Assembly (NCBI GenBank): GCA_020744225.1
Contig: JAGMWG010000007.1
Coordinates: forward strand, 682,001-746,000
Direction: 5' to 3'
DNA length: 64,000 bases
DNA from: Paraphoma chrysanthemicola
Lineage: Eukaryota > Ascomycota > Dothideomycetes > Pleosporales > Phaeosphaeriaceae
Shown: one piece after another, positions 19,939 through 31,409 of the stretch
Layout: every line of letters starts with the position of its first letter
Position numbering within the stretch: position 1 is the first letter of the stretch
Position numbers and translations under genes: made by a program
Notes under the pieces: model-generated
What the model saw: the letters and a program-made list of their open reading frames with translations, nothing else
Told to the model about the DNA's origin: nothing
The model's database searches: none

Positions 19939-22900
19939 GGTGACGAACTACTTGTACGAAAAGCAGTTGGGCGTCAGTAGACGAACCGAAGGACGGCGAA
20001 AGCGCTTCAGACCCCTGGGGAACGCAAATGTCGCGTGGCCAGGGTTAGTGGTTGAGATTTGCAGCCCAGAGAGGTTATATCAACGTAGCATGGAGACGCC
20101 CGAAGATGGCGCATACACCACCTCAAATGTTAGAGTAGCCACACAGACAGGGTCGAGTCGAGGCGACAGTGCGCTAGATTTGATGCAGGTGATGTCAGAT
20201 CCGGCAGTCGAGACCGGACAACATGGCAGGGGCGGAGTGTAGGAAGAATCAATGGGGCATGGAGTGAGTGGTAAAAGGAAACCAAAACGAGGGCAGGATG
20301 ATCGCTAGAGGGAAGGGCCAGCAGAGGTAACGCATGCCAAGAAGCTCCCGTGGACTAGCCTCTTTTCCGCATATCATCGAAGTCCCATCAGCGCTCCCAC
20401 ACTGCACTCGCGGTTAAGCCCGCATGGCCACGCCGAGATGCCCGGTCTTGTGGGATGCGGCGGAGATGATGACACCGCATCCTCCTGGTCTTGAGGCTGA
20501 CTCTTTGATGGGGTTCTTCTCACGTTCACGCTAGCACCACTCGTGTTCAGCGAAACGGGTCTTCAGTGGCCCTCAGCCTGAGCGACGACTCGCCATGTTG
20601 GCTCCCATGCCAAATGGTGTATCTCATGATTATGATCCTGCCCATAGGATGTAGAAACTACAGCATGACTGAGGGTTGACACTTGTCGCGCATTGAACAT
20701 TTCACTGTATCGAGCATAATGGCAGTCCACCATACAAGGCAGAACGCGATTCGCTCCGATGCATCTCACATGGGCCCCGTGTGCGTTGCCTGGTGAGTTG
20801 CGCGGCCTAGCGACAGAGTTGAAGGAGGCGATGTACCCGTGGACTCAATCAGATGTCAAGAGGGGCTAACTAGATTCAGCGTCTCGGGCGGCGCGCTTGC
20901 CCTAGGCGGAGCAGGGATCTTAACGACCATGGACGTCCTCGTTTGACGAGAGGATGTTGCTCACATCACGACACTTTTGGCGTGCGCACTGAAAGAAAAG
21001 CCCCTGTGAGCCATATGTATGTGCGACGACTTTGACGCAAGGAGAACAAACTTGTTCTATCTCGCCATTCCTGCGCTCACCATCTCTGCGCGTCAGACTC
21101 TCCTGTGCTTCGTGGCCATTTTTCCCGGCCGCATCAGCCTGGTCTCGAACGGCCCGATCGATCATCTCATCGTCTAGCATGAACACTGCGCAATAGAATT
21201 TGCTCTTCTTCAGAGCCTATCGTGCACGGTGGTACTCCTCGCGAGATGGTGTTGCACGCAATGGGGGCGCGGGATCACTGTGCTGTATCCAACGGACGCC
21301 AACCAGGGACGCTAGGCCGATCCATTTTGCGCTCGACTCGCCCCCGGCCACCTTTCGTTCGACCCCTCAGAATGAATGCGGATAATCAGTCGTATCTGGC
21401 CCACGTCTCATTCGCTAGGCCTGAGACGTGGCCTTGGCGGGCGACCGCACCTCTGCCGACAATTCGCTTCCAAGCTTTGTTGATCGCCGGTGCACATCAG
21501 CTCGCAGGGGAAATGGCCAGCAGCGCGACCACCCGCGCGCGAAGCATGACGATGTACAGCACGCAACTTTAAGCAAGTGAAATCCACGCAGCATTTCCAC
21601 CTCCCAAGGCAACTAACTTGATCGCCAATTCTGCGTAATCATATTCATGATGTTTCTCGATTACAAGTGTAGGGGTGGAAAGATCAAGGTGCAGGATCAT
21701 GAAAGAAGAGGGCATTGTTCCGCGACAATGCCGAGTAACCCGGTGCCGCTAAAGATTTCGTCTGGGTAGGTACATTGCGCCGACGTTCGCTGTCGGAGCA
21801 TATCCCGATTCCAGACTGCACCCCAAGTTAAGTGTTCTAGTGACTTCTACAAAGATTGATGCTAGTGGGTGCAGAAACTGATTTCGCAGAATAATGGACT
21901 GAGTATTTGGACTACTGGGTTGTGTTTCCGCCGAAAAGCTTGAGCAGAGTGATCCTATGCGATGTTTGCACACAAGCAAGGACATGCCCGGCCCTGAGAC
22001 AGGATTGCGGAATGCGGCGGTTGAGCTTCAACGTGTGGTCATCCGCGGGGCTGCACCTATCTCGTAGGCTCCTCACCAGGGTGTAATAGAAGGACTTGTG
22101 ACTGTTGCAGGTTGACTTGATACCGGGAGTATACCATTATACGGATGTGTCTCCATTTCGTGTATATACTGCCCTTGGGCATATCCGGTGGGACACTCCT
22201 GATGACCCTCGCGTGCGCGTTGGGCTTCAGCGCAAACTCTACAGTGCACCAAAGACCTTTTCGCTATTATAGGTACAAAGCAAGTAAAGCTCTAGTAGTA
22301 AATGTAAATTCTCGCGCTGCACCCATGTTAGTGTGTGGGATGGAGCGGACGAGTTGTCCCATCGGAAGTATTAACGTGCAGTATGCCGTCGAGCGGAGTG
22401 CACCAATTGACCGTCTCAAGTGGTGCCTGACGCCCACCCCATCGACGAGTCCTCGTTGCGCCCACTACCATTGCTTTGCTCACCACGAACATCACGTACA
22501 GCACGCTCTTGGACGAGACTCTCGATAATCAACATGCAGCGACGATCTCCTCATGCGCGGACGTTCACTTGCGAACGAGCTCGAGCGTGGCAAGGGCACC
22601 CAGGACCGTTCTGCGTCATCGGCCCGTAGCCGCGCAGTTGCTTGGCCTTGGCGTGCGCTTGCTTCCCCGTGCGGATTTTGGCCCAAGACCGCACTTGCAC
22701 CAGCGCTTTCACACTGAAAATTGGCTGTGATGGTTAATTAGACCATTTGCTACAGAACAATGGACTAGAGCGACTCAAAACCGGGAAGCGACCTAGCCGG
22801 ATATATCTTTGTGTTACCCAAGGATACGCCACCAGGGACAAAGACTGCAGCAAGACTAGCACCGCCAGGATTGGAGGCTTCCGGATGCTTTCGCGGTCAG

Positions 22901-23172
22901 CGGGACCTACTGATCAGGAATTACGCACACGCAAAAGATTGCAATACCACGATTGTGGAACGACGAACGGTTGGAAAGAATGAATTTCGTCTTACAACGC
23001 TCAGAACACCAGGCATTTCCATTACAACTCAACAATTCAACAACACAACATCGTCTACGATCCGAAATTCCACGCGCAAAATCCATTGACTTGAGAACTT
23101 GTTCATGTTCCCTTTGCCATCTTAGATCGTCCCTCTCTTCATACATCGAGGTATAGGTAACAATGACATTAT
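19939..23172. other. Long intergenic stretch, no convincing gene
   Basis: This 3.2-kb stretch holds the leader and promoter of the Snt2 gene and the downstream side of the GPI-protein gene. Open frames of 60-127 codons occur on both strands but none shows a domain, a plausible splice pattern or a signal peptide that I can support. Base composition is like that of the neighbours, so it is not part of the RIP block. Confidence 0.5.
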
Positions 23173-23747
23173 TTACAAGGCGAAAATAGCAAGGAGACCA
23201 GCAAGACCAGCGCTGGCAATGCGGGCCGAGTTGATCTCGGCTGCGCCCGTCTGCTGCGTGCTGGCACCTGTAGCAGAGGCTTGATTGCCTGATAATTGTC
23301 AGTATGTGACCAGATGAGACGCGTCAACACTTTGGTTCACTTACTGCCGGATGCAGCCAGACCACTGGCGGTGCCCGAAGCACGAGCTGCGGCGCTGGAA
23401 ACACCTTGCGCAGCACCAGGAGCGAAGGCAGTCTGGGAAGAGGGGAAGAGGCTGTTGATGCAGCCGTCAACGCATCTCGCGAATGCAGTCGCAGCAGCAG
23501 CCGAGCCATCGCCCTGGTCGCACTTCGCAGCGCACTTGTTGGTGTCAATCGCTTGCGAAGCGTTCGGGCGCGCGTTACCCAGGCAAGCAGCCTGGCAGGT
23601 AACGTCGCCTGCACTGCACGAAAGGGCGCAGCTCACGGCGGGTGTGAGTCCAGATGGAATAGGGGCCGCGGGAGCGCTAGTAATGGAGGCCTGGGGAGAC
23701 GCGAGAACGCTGGCGACGAGCGCGAGGATGATGGTAGAGTACTTCAT
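23173..23747 (-). CDS. Small cysteine-rich secreted protein with GPI-anchor signal
   Basis: Exons 23345-23747 and 23173-23288, with a 56-base intron, encode 172 aa. A signal peptide (MKYSTIILALVASVLAS) is followed by a compact region with eight cysteines arranged in pairs of CxxxC and CxxxxxxC type (SCALSCSAG, TCQAAC, KCAAKC, RCVDGC). A Ser/Ala/Gly-rich linker then leads to a second-exon tail with a small-residue site and a hydrophobic end (IASAGLAGLLAIFAL), the layout of a GPI attachment signal. The inner ATG at 23747 is chosen because it starts the signal peptide. The likely location is the outer membrane leaflet or cell wall. Similar proteins occur widely in ascomycetes, and some are candidate effectors; no activity can be assigned. 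Confidence 0.85.
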
Positions 23748-24188
23748 GGTGATACTTGGGTCTTGTGATACGGTTGACAAGGTGTTTCTGTGTACGCGTG
23801 TAATTGTGAATTAATATGAATAAAGATAGCTTCTTTTGAACGAGTGTGTAGAAGCAAGAAGTGGAGAATGAATTAACGACCAAAAAGCGAACGTCTGAAG
23901 TGTGTCGAGGTGCGAAGGGAAAATCTGGGGCACATCCCGAGGACTTTATTGAAATCGGCCGTTAGGGGCCTCTGGCGAATAGAGCATCGTATGGACTAAT
24001 TTGGAACGCCGCTAGGCGTAACTCATATGCACGCCGGGAGAACCTTAATTGTGGAAGGGACACTTGGTGCAGGGGCCAGCCCACCTTGCCGCATTGATCG
24101 TCGCCGAAACGCGTCGTCGCGTCGGAACGCCCTCACCTCACCTGAGCGCCACTATAAACATTGTCGCGCACCACGGGCGGCAGACGCC
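23748..24188. promoter_or_regulatory. Divergent promoter between the GPI protein and Mph1
   Basis: This 441-base gap separates two divergent genes. The open frame of the helicase extends upstream to 24027, but that part lacks homology and the ATG at 24189 begins the conserved acidic head, so 24027-24188 is treated as leader. Confidence 0.5.
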
Positions 24189-27100
24189 ATGTCTGACAGC
24201 GACGATTACGGCGCTGAATTCGACGATACCGATTTCCTCACAGTCGCTACGCAAGCCGAGAAGGAGAACACTCCTGCATTCCAAGCGTCGCCACGGTCTT
24301 CCAAGCGTCGCAAGATCGGCACAGGAAATGACGGGACTGTTTTCATTCCGCGAAAGCAACAGAAAGCTCGAAGACGTCCTTTTGTCTCATCAGACGACGA
24401 CGAACCTGATCATGTGACTGACTGTACCCTCTCGGACACTGGGAGCAAAAGTACCTCACCTGTAAAGCGTAGCGTTCGATCTCTTTCCAGTAACAGACAA
24501 TCTCATCTGGACCACCATGGCGACTATGATGCGCGGGGCGACGAGTCTCCTGCGAAGGAAACAACCGCACAGAAGAGGAAGAATCGCATTCATGTTCCAA
24601 GCACTACCCTGGACATGACTGATGTGTTCTTCACGCAGCCACCGCAGGAGCATTCACCACCCTGGAAGCCTCGCGGAGCAATCTGGGCAAAGCAAGCGCC
24701 GACTATCGGTGTGCACCGGCCGTCAGAACCTGTCAAATGGACAGGCCTAGATGCTATGAAGACCATGTCGATACCAGGTAGACAGTCTATTTCGTCACGA
24801 CCAAGACCACAGGCACCTCCTTCACCAGCAAGATCTGCGACTCCTTTGGACGATGAAGTTTCACATGATCTGCCGGCAGCCACTGCCATCGCTGCGTATG
24901 ACTTTACTCAAGACCTGGCTGATTTACCATCCGATGCGTTTGCGTCGTCATCGTCGTCGCCGCAAAAACAGGACAACGAGATAGCGGTAGTGGGTGCTCG
25001 AAAGCGAATTGTTGCGCCGCAGACTGGGCTGCGCCAGACGACTCTTTTCGGCCGGCAAGGCGTTGGTGGAGAGGTCCCGGCCTCGCAAGTGAACAAGCGG
25101 TACAATTTCATCGTTGATCAAAAACAAGAACCGCCCACACACCACAAACTGGAGCCTGAAGCGATCAAGACATGGGTGTACCCAACCAATCTAGGGACCA
25201 TTCGTGATTACCAATTTAATATTGTTCAGAGGGGTCTGTTCAACAATTTGCTGGTTGCACTGCCAACAGGCCTCGGAAAAACATTCATTGCAGCTACAAT
25301 CATGCTCAACTGGTTCCGCTGGACAGTCGATGCGCAGATTGTATTCGTGGCACCGACCAAGCCTCTCGTTGCACAGCAGGTCGAAGCATGTTTCAACATA
25401 GCGGGCATACCTCGATCCGCCACGACCATGCTTACTGGTGGGGTCTCGCCAGCATTGAGATCAGAGGAGTGGAAGAGCCGGCGAGTATTCTTCATGACAC
25501 CCCAGACTCTACTCAATGACCTCAAGCACGGGTACGCAGATCCAAAGAAGATGGTGCTCCTCGTTGTGGACGAGGCTCATCGTGCAACTGGCGCGTATGC
25601 GTATGTTGAAGTAGTCAGCTTTCTACGGCGGTTCAACCAGAGCTTTCGCATGCTAGCGCTGACGGCCACCCCAGGCGCAGATGTGGAGTCTGTCCAGAAA
25701 GTGATCGATGGGTTGGATATCTCAAGAGTTGAGATCCGTACGGAAAACTCCATGGACATTTGCAGCTACGTTCATCAACGTACCATCGAAAAGCACGTGT
25801 TTCAGAACAGCGATGAAATGGAAATGTGTATGGAACTCTACTGTCAAGCTCTTCAGCCTCTTGTCAGTACATTAGCTGGCTTTAATGCATACTGGAGTAC
25901 GAATCCGCGCGACCTAACACCCTACGGCTGTCAACAGGCGAAAAAGAAATGGTTTATGGAGGCTGGACGCAACGCAAATCAGGGTGTGAAGTCTGTTGTC
26001 CAGACCGTCTTCGCAATACTGGCCTCTATATCACATGGCATGGAGCTCCTGAAATACCACGGTATGGGACCTTTCTATGTCAAGCTCAAAGAGTTCAAAC
26101 AAGACAGCGAGAAGACCAAGTCGAAGTACAAGAAGCAAATTCTGGAGAGTGAGCCGTTCAAGAAGCTCATGGTGAGGTTGCAGGGCTGGGTCACGGATGA
26201 GAACTTTGTGGGTCATCCAAAGCTGGACTATCTGCAGCAAGTGATTCTGGATCATTTCGTCAATGCGGGCCATGGCGATAACGCCGAAGGCGCACCACCC
26301 TCGCAAACCAGAATCATGGTATTTGCGCACTTTCGTGACAGTGCTGAAGAGATCAGCCGCATCCTGAAGCGACATCAGCCGATGATACGACCTCGAGTAT
26401 TCGTGGGCCAGTCCACAGGAAAGAATTCGGAAGGCATGAGCCAGAAAGAGCAACTTGAGGTCATCGAAGAATTCAAGAAGGGCACGTTCAACACACTCAT
26501 CGCAACGTCGATCGGAGAAGAAGGCTTGGATATCGGCGAGGTTGACCTCATCATCTGCTACGATTCTAAGGCCTCGCCGATTCGTATGCTGCAGCGTATG
26601 GGACGTACTGGGCGGAAGCGTGAAGGCAAGATTGTCATGCTTCAAATGCAAGGAAAGGAGGAGAATGATGCAAACAAAGCAAAAGACAGCTACGAGAAGA
26701 TGCAAGAGCTCATCGCTAACGGCAGTCATTTCTCCTTCCACGACGAGATTTCCCGCAGGATCTTGCCGCCAGAGATCAAGCCAGTCGTGGACCGTCGCGT
26801 AGTGGAAATCCCGCTTGAGAACTCCCAGAAAGATTGGCTGCCCGAGCCAAAGAAGCGCGGCCGTATGAAGAAGCCTCCGAAGACTTTCCACATGCCTGAC
26901 GGCGTTCTTACTGGCTTTGTCACAGCAGGTCGAATGGATGAAGAGATTGTTCCGAAAGGACGTAAAAAGAAGGCAGTTGCGCCAATTTACCCCAGCGAAG
27001 AAGTATTCGAGATTCCACCACTTGAGGCAGTGCTGCTCGATGATATTGCCGCGAAAGATCTAGAGATGCGCTTCCAAACGGTGTTCGACGATGATGACGC

Positions 27101-28139
27101 TCCAATGGTTAATGGCCTGGATTACAGTCGTCATCCTGAACGGCAGCGCATACTGTCCCAACCACAACTCTTGTCAGCGCCAGGGCGGGCATCACGTGCA
27201 CTGATTGAAACAATGCTGCGAATGCATCGCATGGACGAGGAGCGGTTGGATGTGTTCAAAGAAATACTGCATCAGTCAGACTGCGAGTCTGGACCAGAAG
27301 CCGACCTGCTGGTGTCAGACACAGAGTCAAGACCAGCGATACATGAGGACATGTGGGCTGATGATAACGATGACGACGACGACGACATCGGGCCTCGACC
27401 TCAGATCGGCCCCAAAGCCAATACGAAAAGGAAGCCAGGCCCGAAACCCAAGCAAAAGGCGCCACCTAAGGAGAAGGCCCCGCCTAAGCAGAAAGCATCG
27501 CCCAAGCCGAAGCAAATTGCCGCCAAAGTAGCGGCACCACGAGGTCGACCCCGGAAGGACGCTGCTGTTGCTCATACACCACGGCGGCAGTCAAAGAGTG
27601 ACGGCGAAACGCCTCGCACAAAGACTCCCAATTGGCGCGACTCTGGTTTGGCAGAAGAAGGTGATGAGTCGTCGCCGCCGCCAACGGACCCTCGCTTCCA
27701 CATCGCATCTCAGGCGGACACCATCGGCTCGGATGATACAGTTGGGGAGGACGAGATCCAAGATACTCAGGCATACAAGCTAGACTCGGAGCTTGCTAGT
27801 TTCATCGTGGAAGATGAGGAAGATTTGGAGATTCCGGTCTCCAGTCTACCTAGCTTGGACTTGTTTGGCGTTGGTGCAGGCACTCAAGCTGTTGTGAAGG
27901 CTGCCCGGCCCAAGAAGGCCCCAAAGGCTGCAAAGATCTTCACTAGTGATCCAACCGATGACGACGCAGTAGTCAGTAGTGACAGCGACGACGGGCCATC
28001 TTTTATCAAATCTGGCGCAGGGGCAAGCAAGAGCTTAGCATTTGTTGTGGAGTCGGAATCGGAGGAAGAGGACGACGGGCCTGTTGCTCCTAGGCAGAGG
28101 GCCCGAAGAGTCATAGACGATGATGAAGATGACCATTGA
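24189..28139 (+). CDS. MPH1: Mph1/FANCM-type ATP-dependent DNA helicase
   Basis: A single exon encodes 1316 aa of a superfamily 2 DEAH helicase. Mph1 unwinds D-loops and remodels stalled forks, limiting crossovers in homologous repair. The Walker A motif LPTGLGKT is at about residues 358-365, motif II DEAH at about 461-464, TATPG (motif III) shortly after, and the C-terminal lobe has EEGLDIGEVDLIICYD and QRMGRTGRKREG (motifs V and VI). The insert between the lobes fits the FANCM/Hef subgroup. The N-terminus is acidic (DSDDYGAEFDDTDF), and the long C-terminal tail carries alternating Lys/Pro repeats and acidic clusters ending DDDEDDH. Start chosen at 24189, where the conserved head begins. An antisense frame at 26031-26891 is a shadow. 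Confidence 0.95.
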   Translation: MSDSDDYGAEFDDTDFLTVATQAEKENTPAFQASPRSSKRRKIGTGNDGTVFIPRKQQKARRRPFVSSDDDEPDHVTDCTLSDTGSKSTSPVKRSVRSLSSNRQSHLDHHGDYDARGDESPAKETTAQKRKNRIHVPSTTLDMTDVFFTQPPQEHSPPWKPRGAIWAKQAPTIGVHRPSEPVKWTGLDAMKTMSIPGRQSISSRPRPQAPPSPARSATPLDDEVSHDLPAATAIAAYDFTQDLADLPSDAFASSSSSPQKQDNEIAVVGARKRIVAPQTGLRQTTLFGRQGVGGEVPASQVNKRYNFIVDQKQEPPTHHKLEPEAIKTWVYPTNLGTIRDYQFNIVQRGLFNNLLVALPTGLGKTFIAATIMLNWFRWTVDAQIVFVAPTKPLVAQQVEACFNIAGIPRSATTMLTGGVSPALRSEEWKSRRVFFMTPQTLLNDLKHGYADPKKMVLLVVDEAHRATGAYAYVEVVSFLRRFNQSFRMLALTATPGADVESVQKVIDGLDISRVEIRTENSMDICSYVHQRTIEKHVFQNSDEMEMCMELYCQALQPLVSTLAGFNAYWSTNPRDLTPYGCQQAKKKWFMEAGRNANQGVKSVVQTVFAILASISHGMELLKYHGMGPFYVKLKEFKQDSEKTKSKYKKQILESEPFKKLMVRLQGWVTDENFVGHPKLDYLQQVILDHFVNAGHGDNAEGAPPSQTRIMVFAHFRDSAEEISRILKRHQPMIRPRVFVGQSTGKNSEGMSQKEQLEVIEEFKKGTFNTLIATSIGEEGLDIGEVDLIICYDSKASPIRMLQRMGRTGRKREGKIVMLQMQGKEENDANKAKDSYEKMQELIANGSHFSFHDEISRRILPPEIKPVVDRRVVEIPLENSQKDWLPEPKKRGRMKKPPKTFHMPDGVLTGFVTAGRMDEEIVPKGRKKKAVAPIYPSEEVFEIPPLEAVLLDDIAAKDLEMRFQTVFDDDDAPMVNGLDYSRHPERQRILSQPQLLSAPGRASRALIETMLRMHRMDEERLDVFKEILHQSDCESGPEADLLVSDTESRPAIHEDMWADDNDDDDDDIGPRPQIGPKANTKRKPGPKPKQKAPPKEKAPPKQKASPKPKQIAAKVAAPRGRPRKDAAVAHTPRRQSKSDGETPRTKTPNWRDSGLAEEGDESSPPPTDPRFHIASQADTIGSDDTVGEDEIQDTQAYKLDSELASFIVEDEEDLEIPVSSLPSLDLFGVGAGTQAVVKAARPKKAPKAAKIFTSDPTDDDAVVSSDSDDGPSFIKSGAGASKSLAFVVESESEEEDDGPVAPRQRARRVIDDDEDDH

Positions 28140-28247
28140 ACGTGCTGAAGTGCTTCGACTGTCCCATAGATGTTTTGTGTAGTACACATGGGATCACCAC
28201 ACTGCAGTCTCCACAAAGATAGATAGGATATGAATCTATATCAAATC

Positions 28248-28846
28248 TTATTCAAACTGTTTCCAGTATTCTGGCTCAAAGCCATCTATGTGCTGCGTAT
28301 ACGACTCGCCGGCTTTGACCCATCCCTTGATCCCTCCACCTAATGTGAAAGATTGTACGCAGTCCTCTCCTGCGTCTTGGATGTAGTCTGCAAACCACCC
28401 AGAGCACCGTGGCCCTCGACCGTTGGAAGCCCCTAAGATAGTATCAGCTCATCCGAGGTACAGCCGTGTGATGTGATCTGGACAAATTCCGCCAGCTAAG
28501 ACGCTGAGTGGCTCACGCCATGTTGGCACCACAAGTGATGCTGTACGACACCACTCTGTATAACACTAAAATAACACATACCACAATAAAACGCTACTTT
28601 CTTCACGCCAGCCCTTTTGCAAAGATCGTACAGGACAGCACGATTGAGATAGAATGAATGCGCAGGCAAGTTGATGCTGCCCTTGATGGTACCGCCCTCA
28701 TAGTCGGTGCGTCGCACATCTACGATCAGAAGATCGGGAGATGACAGGGCTGCAAGCGCCTCCTCGCGTGTCATGATGGGTGCAGTCGTACGGGGCGCGG
28801 GGAATGCGTCTGTCCAGCTTCCAGAAGCCTTGGGTGCTTCGGCCAT
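28248..28846 (-). CDS. Rhodanese-domain Cdc25-like phosphatase or arsenate reductase
   Basis: Exons 28582-28846 and 28248-28432 give 149 aa. The single rhodanese fold has LLIVDVRRTDYEGGTIKGSINLPAHSF at its centre, and splicing restores the active-site loop FYCGASNGRGPRC, a Cys-x5-Arg loop as in Cdc25, Ych1/Ibp1 and Acr2 proteins. Length and single-domain form suit the small Ych1/Acr2 type. The intron is 149 bases, longer than others here, and has additional AG and GT sites inside, so alternative splicing is possible. Whether the substrate is a phosphoprotein or arsenate cannot be told from sequence. Confidence 0.85.
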
Positions 28847-29448
28847 AGTGGCGGTCGAACAATAAGGAGATTTGCTGGGCTGCTATGAAATGTGCGTGGT
28901 TCGTCCGATGTTTCTCGAGACTCGCCGGCCTTCGCTGTGGAGGCGAGCCAACCACGGCGTGTTGGGACCTCGGCGGCAGGATCGTCAGCCCTACCAGCGT
29001 CATCTCGCGGCTCCTTCCCCTAGCACCGCCACAACGGTACTGGCGACGTTGCGATTTTCTGACATGGCCCGATGAACGTGTGATTACAATTCCGTTGCCG
29101 ATGCTTTAATATATCTGACCGTATTCGCTCTCTTTGCGCCCACTATCCGTCCGCCGTGTCCCGCCCATTACACCTGCCGTTCGCGTTCTTGTTTCATTTA
29201 TCGACGACCTAGACTTCCTTTATCGATAATTTCGACACCGCCACAGCCAGGATTCTTTCATTCCATTTGCGTTTCAATACACTCTGGCCTCTTTGCATAC
29301 CCCCCACACGAGCAGCCGGCTGTTCACGTCCCGAGAGCTATATAGCGAGAGTACCGAGAATGTGAGTGCACGATCCTATCAGACTGGCGATGCTTGTCGC
29401 AGGCGTTTGCTGACCCGAGGCTTCTTAGCAGATACGAGACTACACGAT
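28847..29448. promoter_or_regulatory. Divergent promoter of the rhodanese gene and ERO1, with a leader intron
   Basis: This 602-base interval includes the ERO1 leader. A likely untranslated intron lies at 29362-29431: donor GTGAGT, a branch-like TGCTGAC near 29410 and acceptor TTAGCAG, 18 bases before the ERO1 ATG. A longer frame opening at 29293 is not used because splicing would remove part of it and it lacks the signal peptide. Confidence 0.5.
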
Positions 29449-31409
29449 ATGCGCACAGCAGCGCACGTCTTCTACCTAGCAGTCTTTTCGCTGCTAGGTA
29501 GCTCGCACGCTGCGAGCAATGCTGTGCCCTCAAAGTCAAAGAATCCTCCGCCAAACGTCTGCGATGTAAGCAATAGATCATCGTGCTCGCCCACACAGCC
29601 TCAAAGCCTCAATACTAAGACTACTTACCAGTTGGAACCCGGAGCAATAGTGTCAGACGCATGCGCCAGCTACAGCACTCTCGAGCAGCTGAACGATGCC
29701 GTACATCCCTACCTTCATTCCATCACCCAAGACACCGACTTCTTTTCTCACTACCGATTAAGTCTGTACAGCAAGAAATGCCCATTCTGGGACGACGAAA
29801 ATGGCATGTGCGGGAATATAGCATGTGCGGTGAACACATTGGAGAATGAGGAGGACATCCCGCTGATCTGGCGCGCAAAGCAATTGGGCAGACTGGAGGG
29901 GCCAACTGCGCAGCATCCAGGAAAGAAGCAACAAAGAGAAGAGAGGAAACGACCGCTGCATGGCAGTCTCGGCGAAAACGTCGATGAAAGCTGCGTGGTC
30001 GAGTACGATGACGAGTGCGACGAGCGCGACTACTGCGTACCCGAAGACGAGTCAGCAACGGCAAAGGGTGAATACGTGTCGCTGGTAGACAATCCCGAGC
30101 GCTATACTGGATACGCTGGTGTGGGTGCCCAGCAGGTTTGGGAGGCCATCTACCGGGAGAACTGCTTCAGCAAGCCACCCAAGCTTGCGAAGTCGAGCGG
30201 GCAGTCTGCACCTACAGGAGCATCAGCCCCTTTCGGTGCGTTCGGAAATCAGCAGCAGATGCTCGCAGCAAACCAGCTGCGAAACGTCATGAAAGAGCAG
30301 GGTGCACAACAAAAGGTTCAGTCAGCAATCGCGCACGGCACTGCAGTCGCGCGACTAGATCCCGTCGAGCTTGATGACACTTGTCTGGAGAAGCGCGTCT
30401 TTCACCGAGTCGTGTCAGGCATGCACGCGTCTATCTCCGCACATCTGTGCTGGGATTATCTCAACCAGACGACTGGCCAATGGGGTCCGAATCTTGCGTG
30501 CTACGAACAACGACTCCACAAGTTTCCCGAACGAATCTCGAACATCTACTTCAATTACGCGCTGGTCATGCGCGCTGTGGGCAAGATCAAGCAACACGTT
30601 TCAGACTACTCGTTCTGTTCTGAAGACCCCGAGCAAGACTTGCGAACAAAGAACTCGGTCCTTCGTCTGGCATCTGCACTTCCTTCGGGCCCTGAGATCT
30701 TCGACGAGACAATCATGTTCCAGGATCCAGACACGATTGCGCTGAAGGAAGATTTCCGCAACCGCTTCCGGAATGTTAGCAGAATCATGGACTGCGTTGG
30801 CTGCGACAAATGCCGTCTTTGGGGCAAGGTTCAAACAAATGGCTACGGCACCGCCCTGAAAGTGCTCTTTGAGTTTGATGAGAACGACTCGTCCAAGGAC
30901 CCCCCGCTTCGTCGCACCGAGCTCGTCGCACTCATCAACACAATGGATCGTCTGTCACATTCGTTACAGGCCATCAAGCAGTTCCGCCAGATGATAGAAT
31001 CACGCGACGGCCTGTCAGCTATCGCTCCTCCGATTCCAGCGCCATCAAAAGAAGTCTTGAAGACGAAGCTTGCACTGGAAGATTTCGACAAGGAAGTACC
31101 AGTCGACGATGGACTACCCAACTTCAAGCGGGATTGGGATGCACAGAACATGACTGTCATGGAGGAAGTCATGGCTGAGTTCTGGTTGGTCAAGCGCACG
31201 TTTTTCTACGTTTTGCGCTCGTGGGCGGCACTACCCGGCAAATTGTAAGTCTCATCAATCTTTTCAAAACTGCCTGAAATTGTTTGCTAACCGATTGTAG
31301 TACCAAGATTCTCATCATGGAATTGGGCCGCCTGTACAATTGGTGGTTGGGAATGACTCCCGGACCGCGAAGCTGGGAGATCAAGATCCCGAGACGTGAT
31401 GAGCTGTGA
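29449..31409 (+). CDS. ERO1: Endoplasmic oxidoreductin Ero1
   Basis: Exons 29449-31244 and 31301-31409 (56-base intron) encode 634 aa. Ero1 reoxidises protein disulfide isomerase in the ER with FAD and oxygen. An N-terminal signal peptide (VFYLAVFSLLGSSHA) precedes the mature domain. The shuttle cysteine pair is in KCPFWDDENGMCGNIACAV (Cys-x4-Cys) and the active-site pair next to FAD is in CVGCDKCRLWGKVQ (Cys-x2-Cys). SLVDNPERYTGYAG and HLCWDYLN fit conserved FAD-binding and core segments. The second exon supplies a short helix and the last residues RRDEL, an HDEL-like ER-retention signal. A charged, low-complexity insert around residues 145-180 is typical of filamentous fungi. Start chosen to begin with the signal peptide. 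Confidence 0.95.

Noticed and set aside
26031..26891. 286-codon antisense frame within MPH1
   Set aside because: It lies opposite the conserved helicase C-terminal lobe and is explained by codon bias there.
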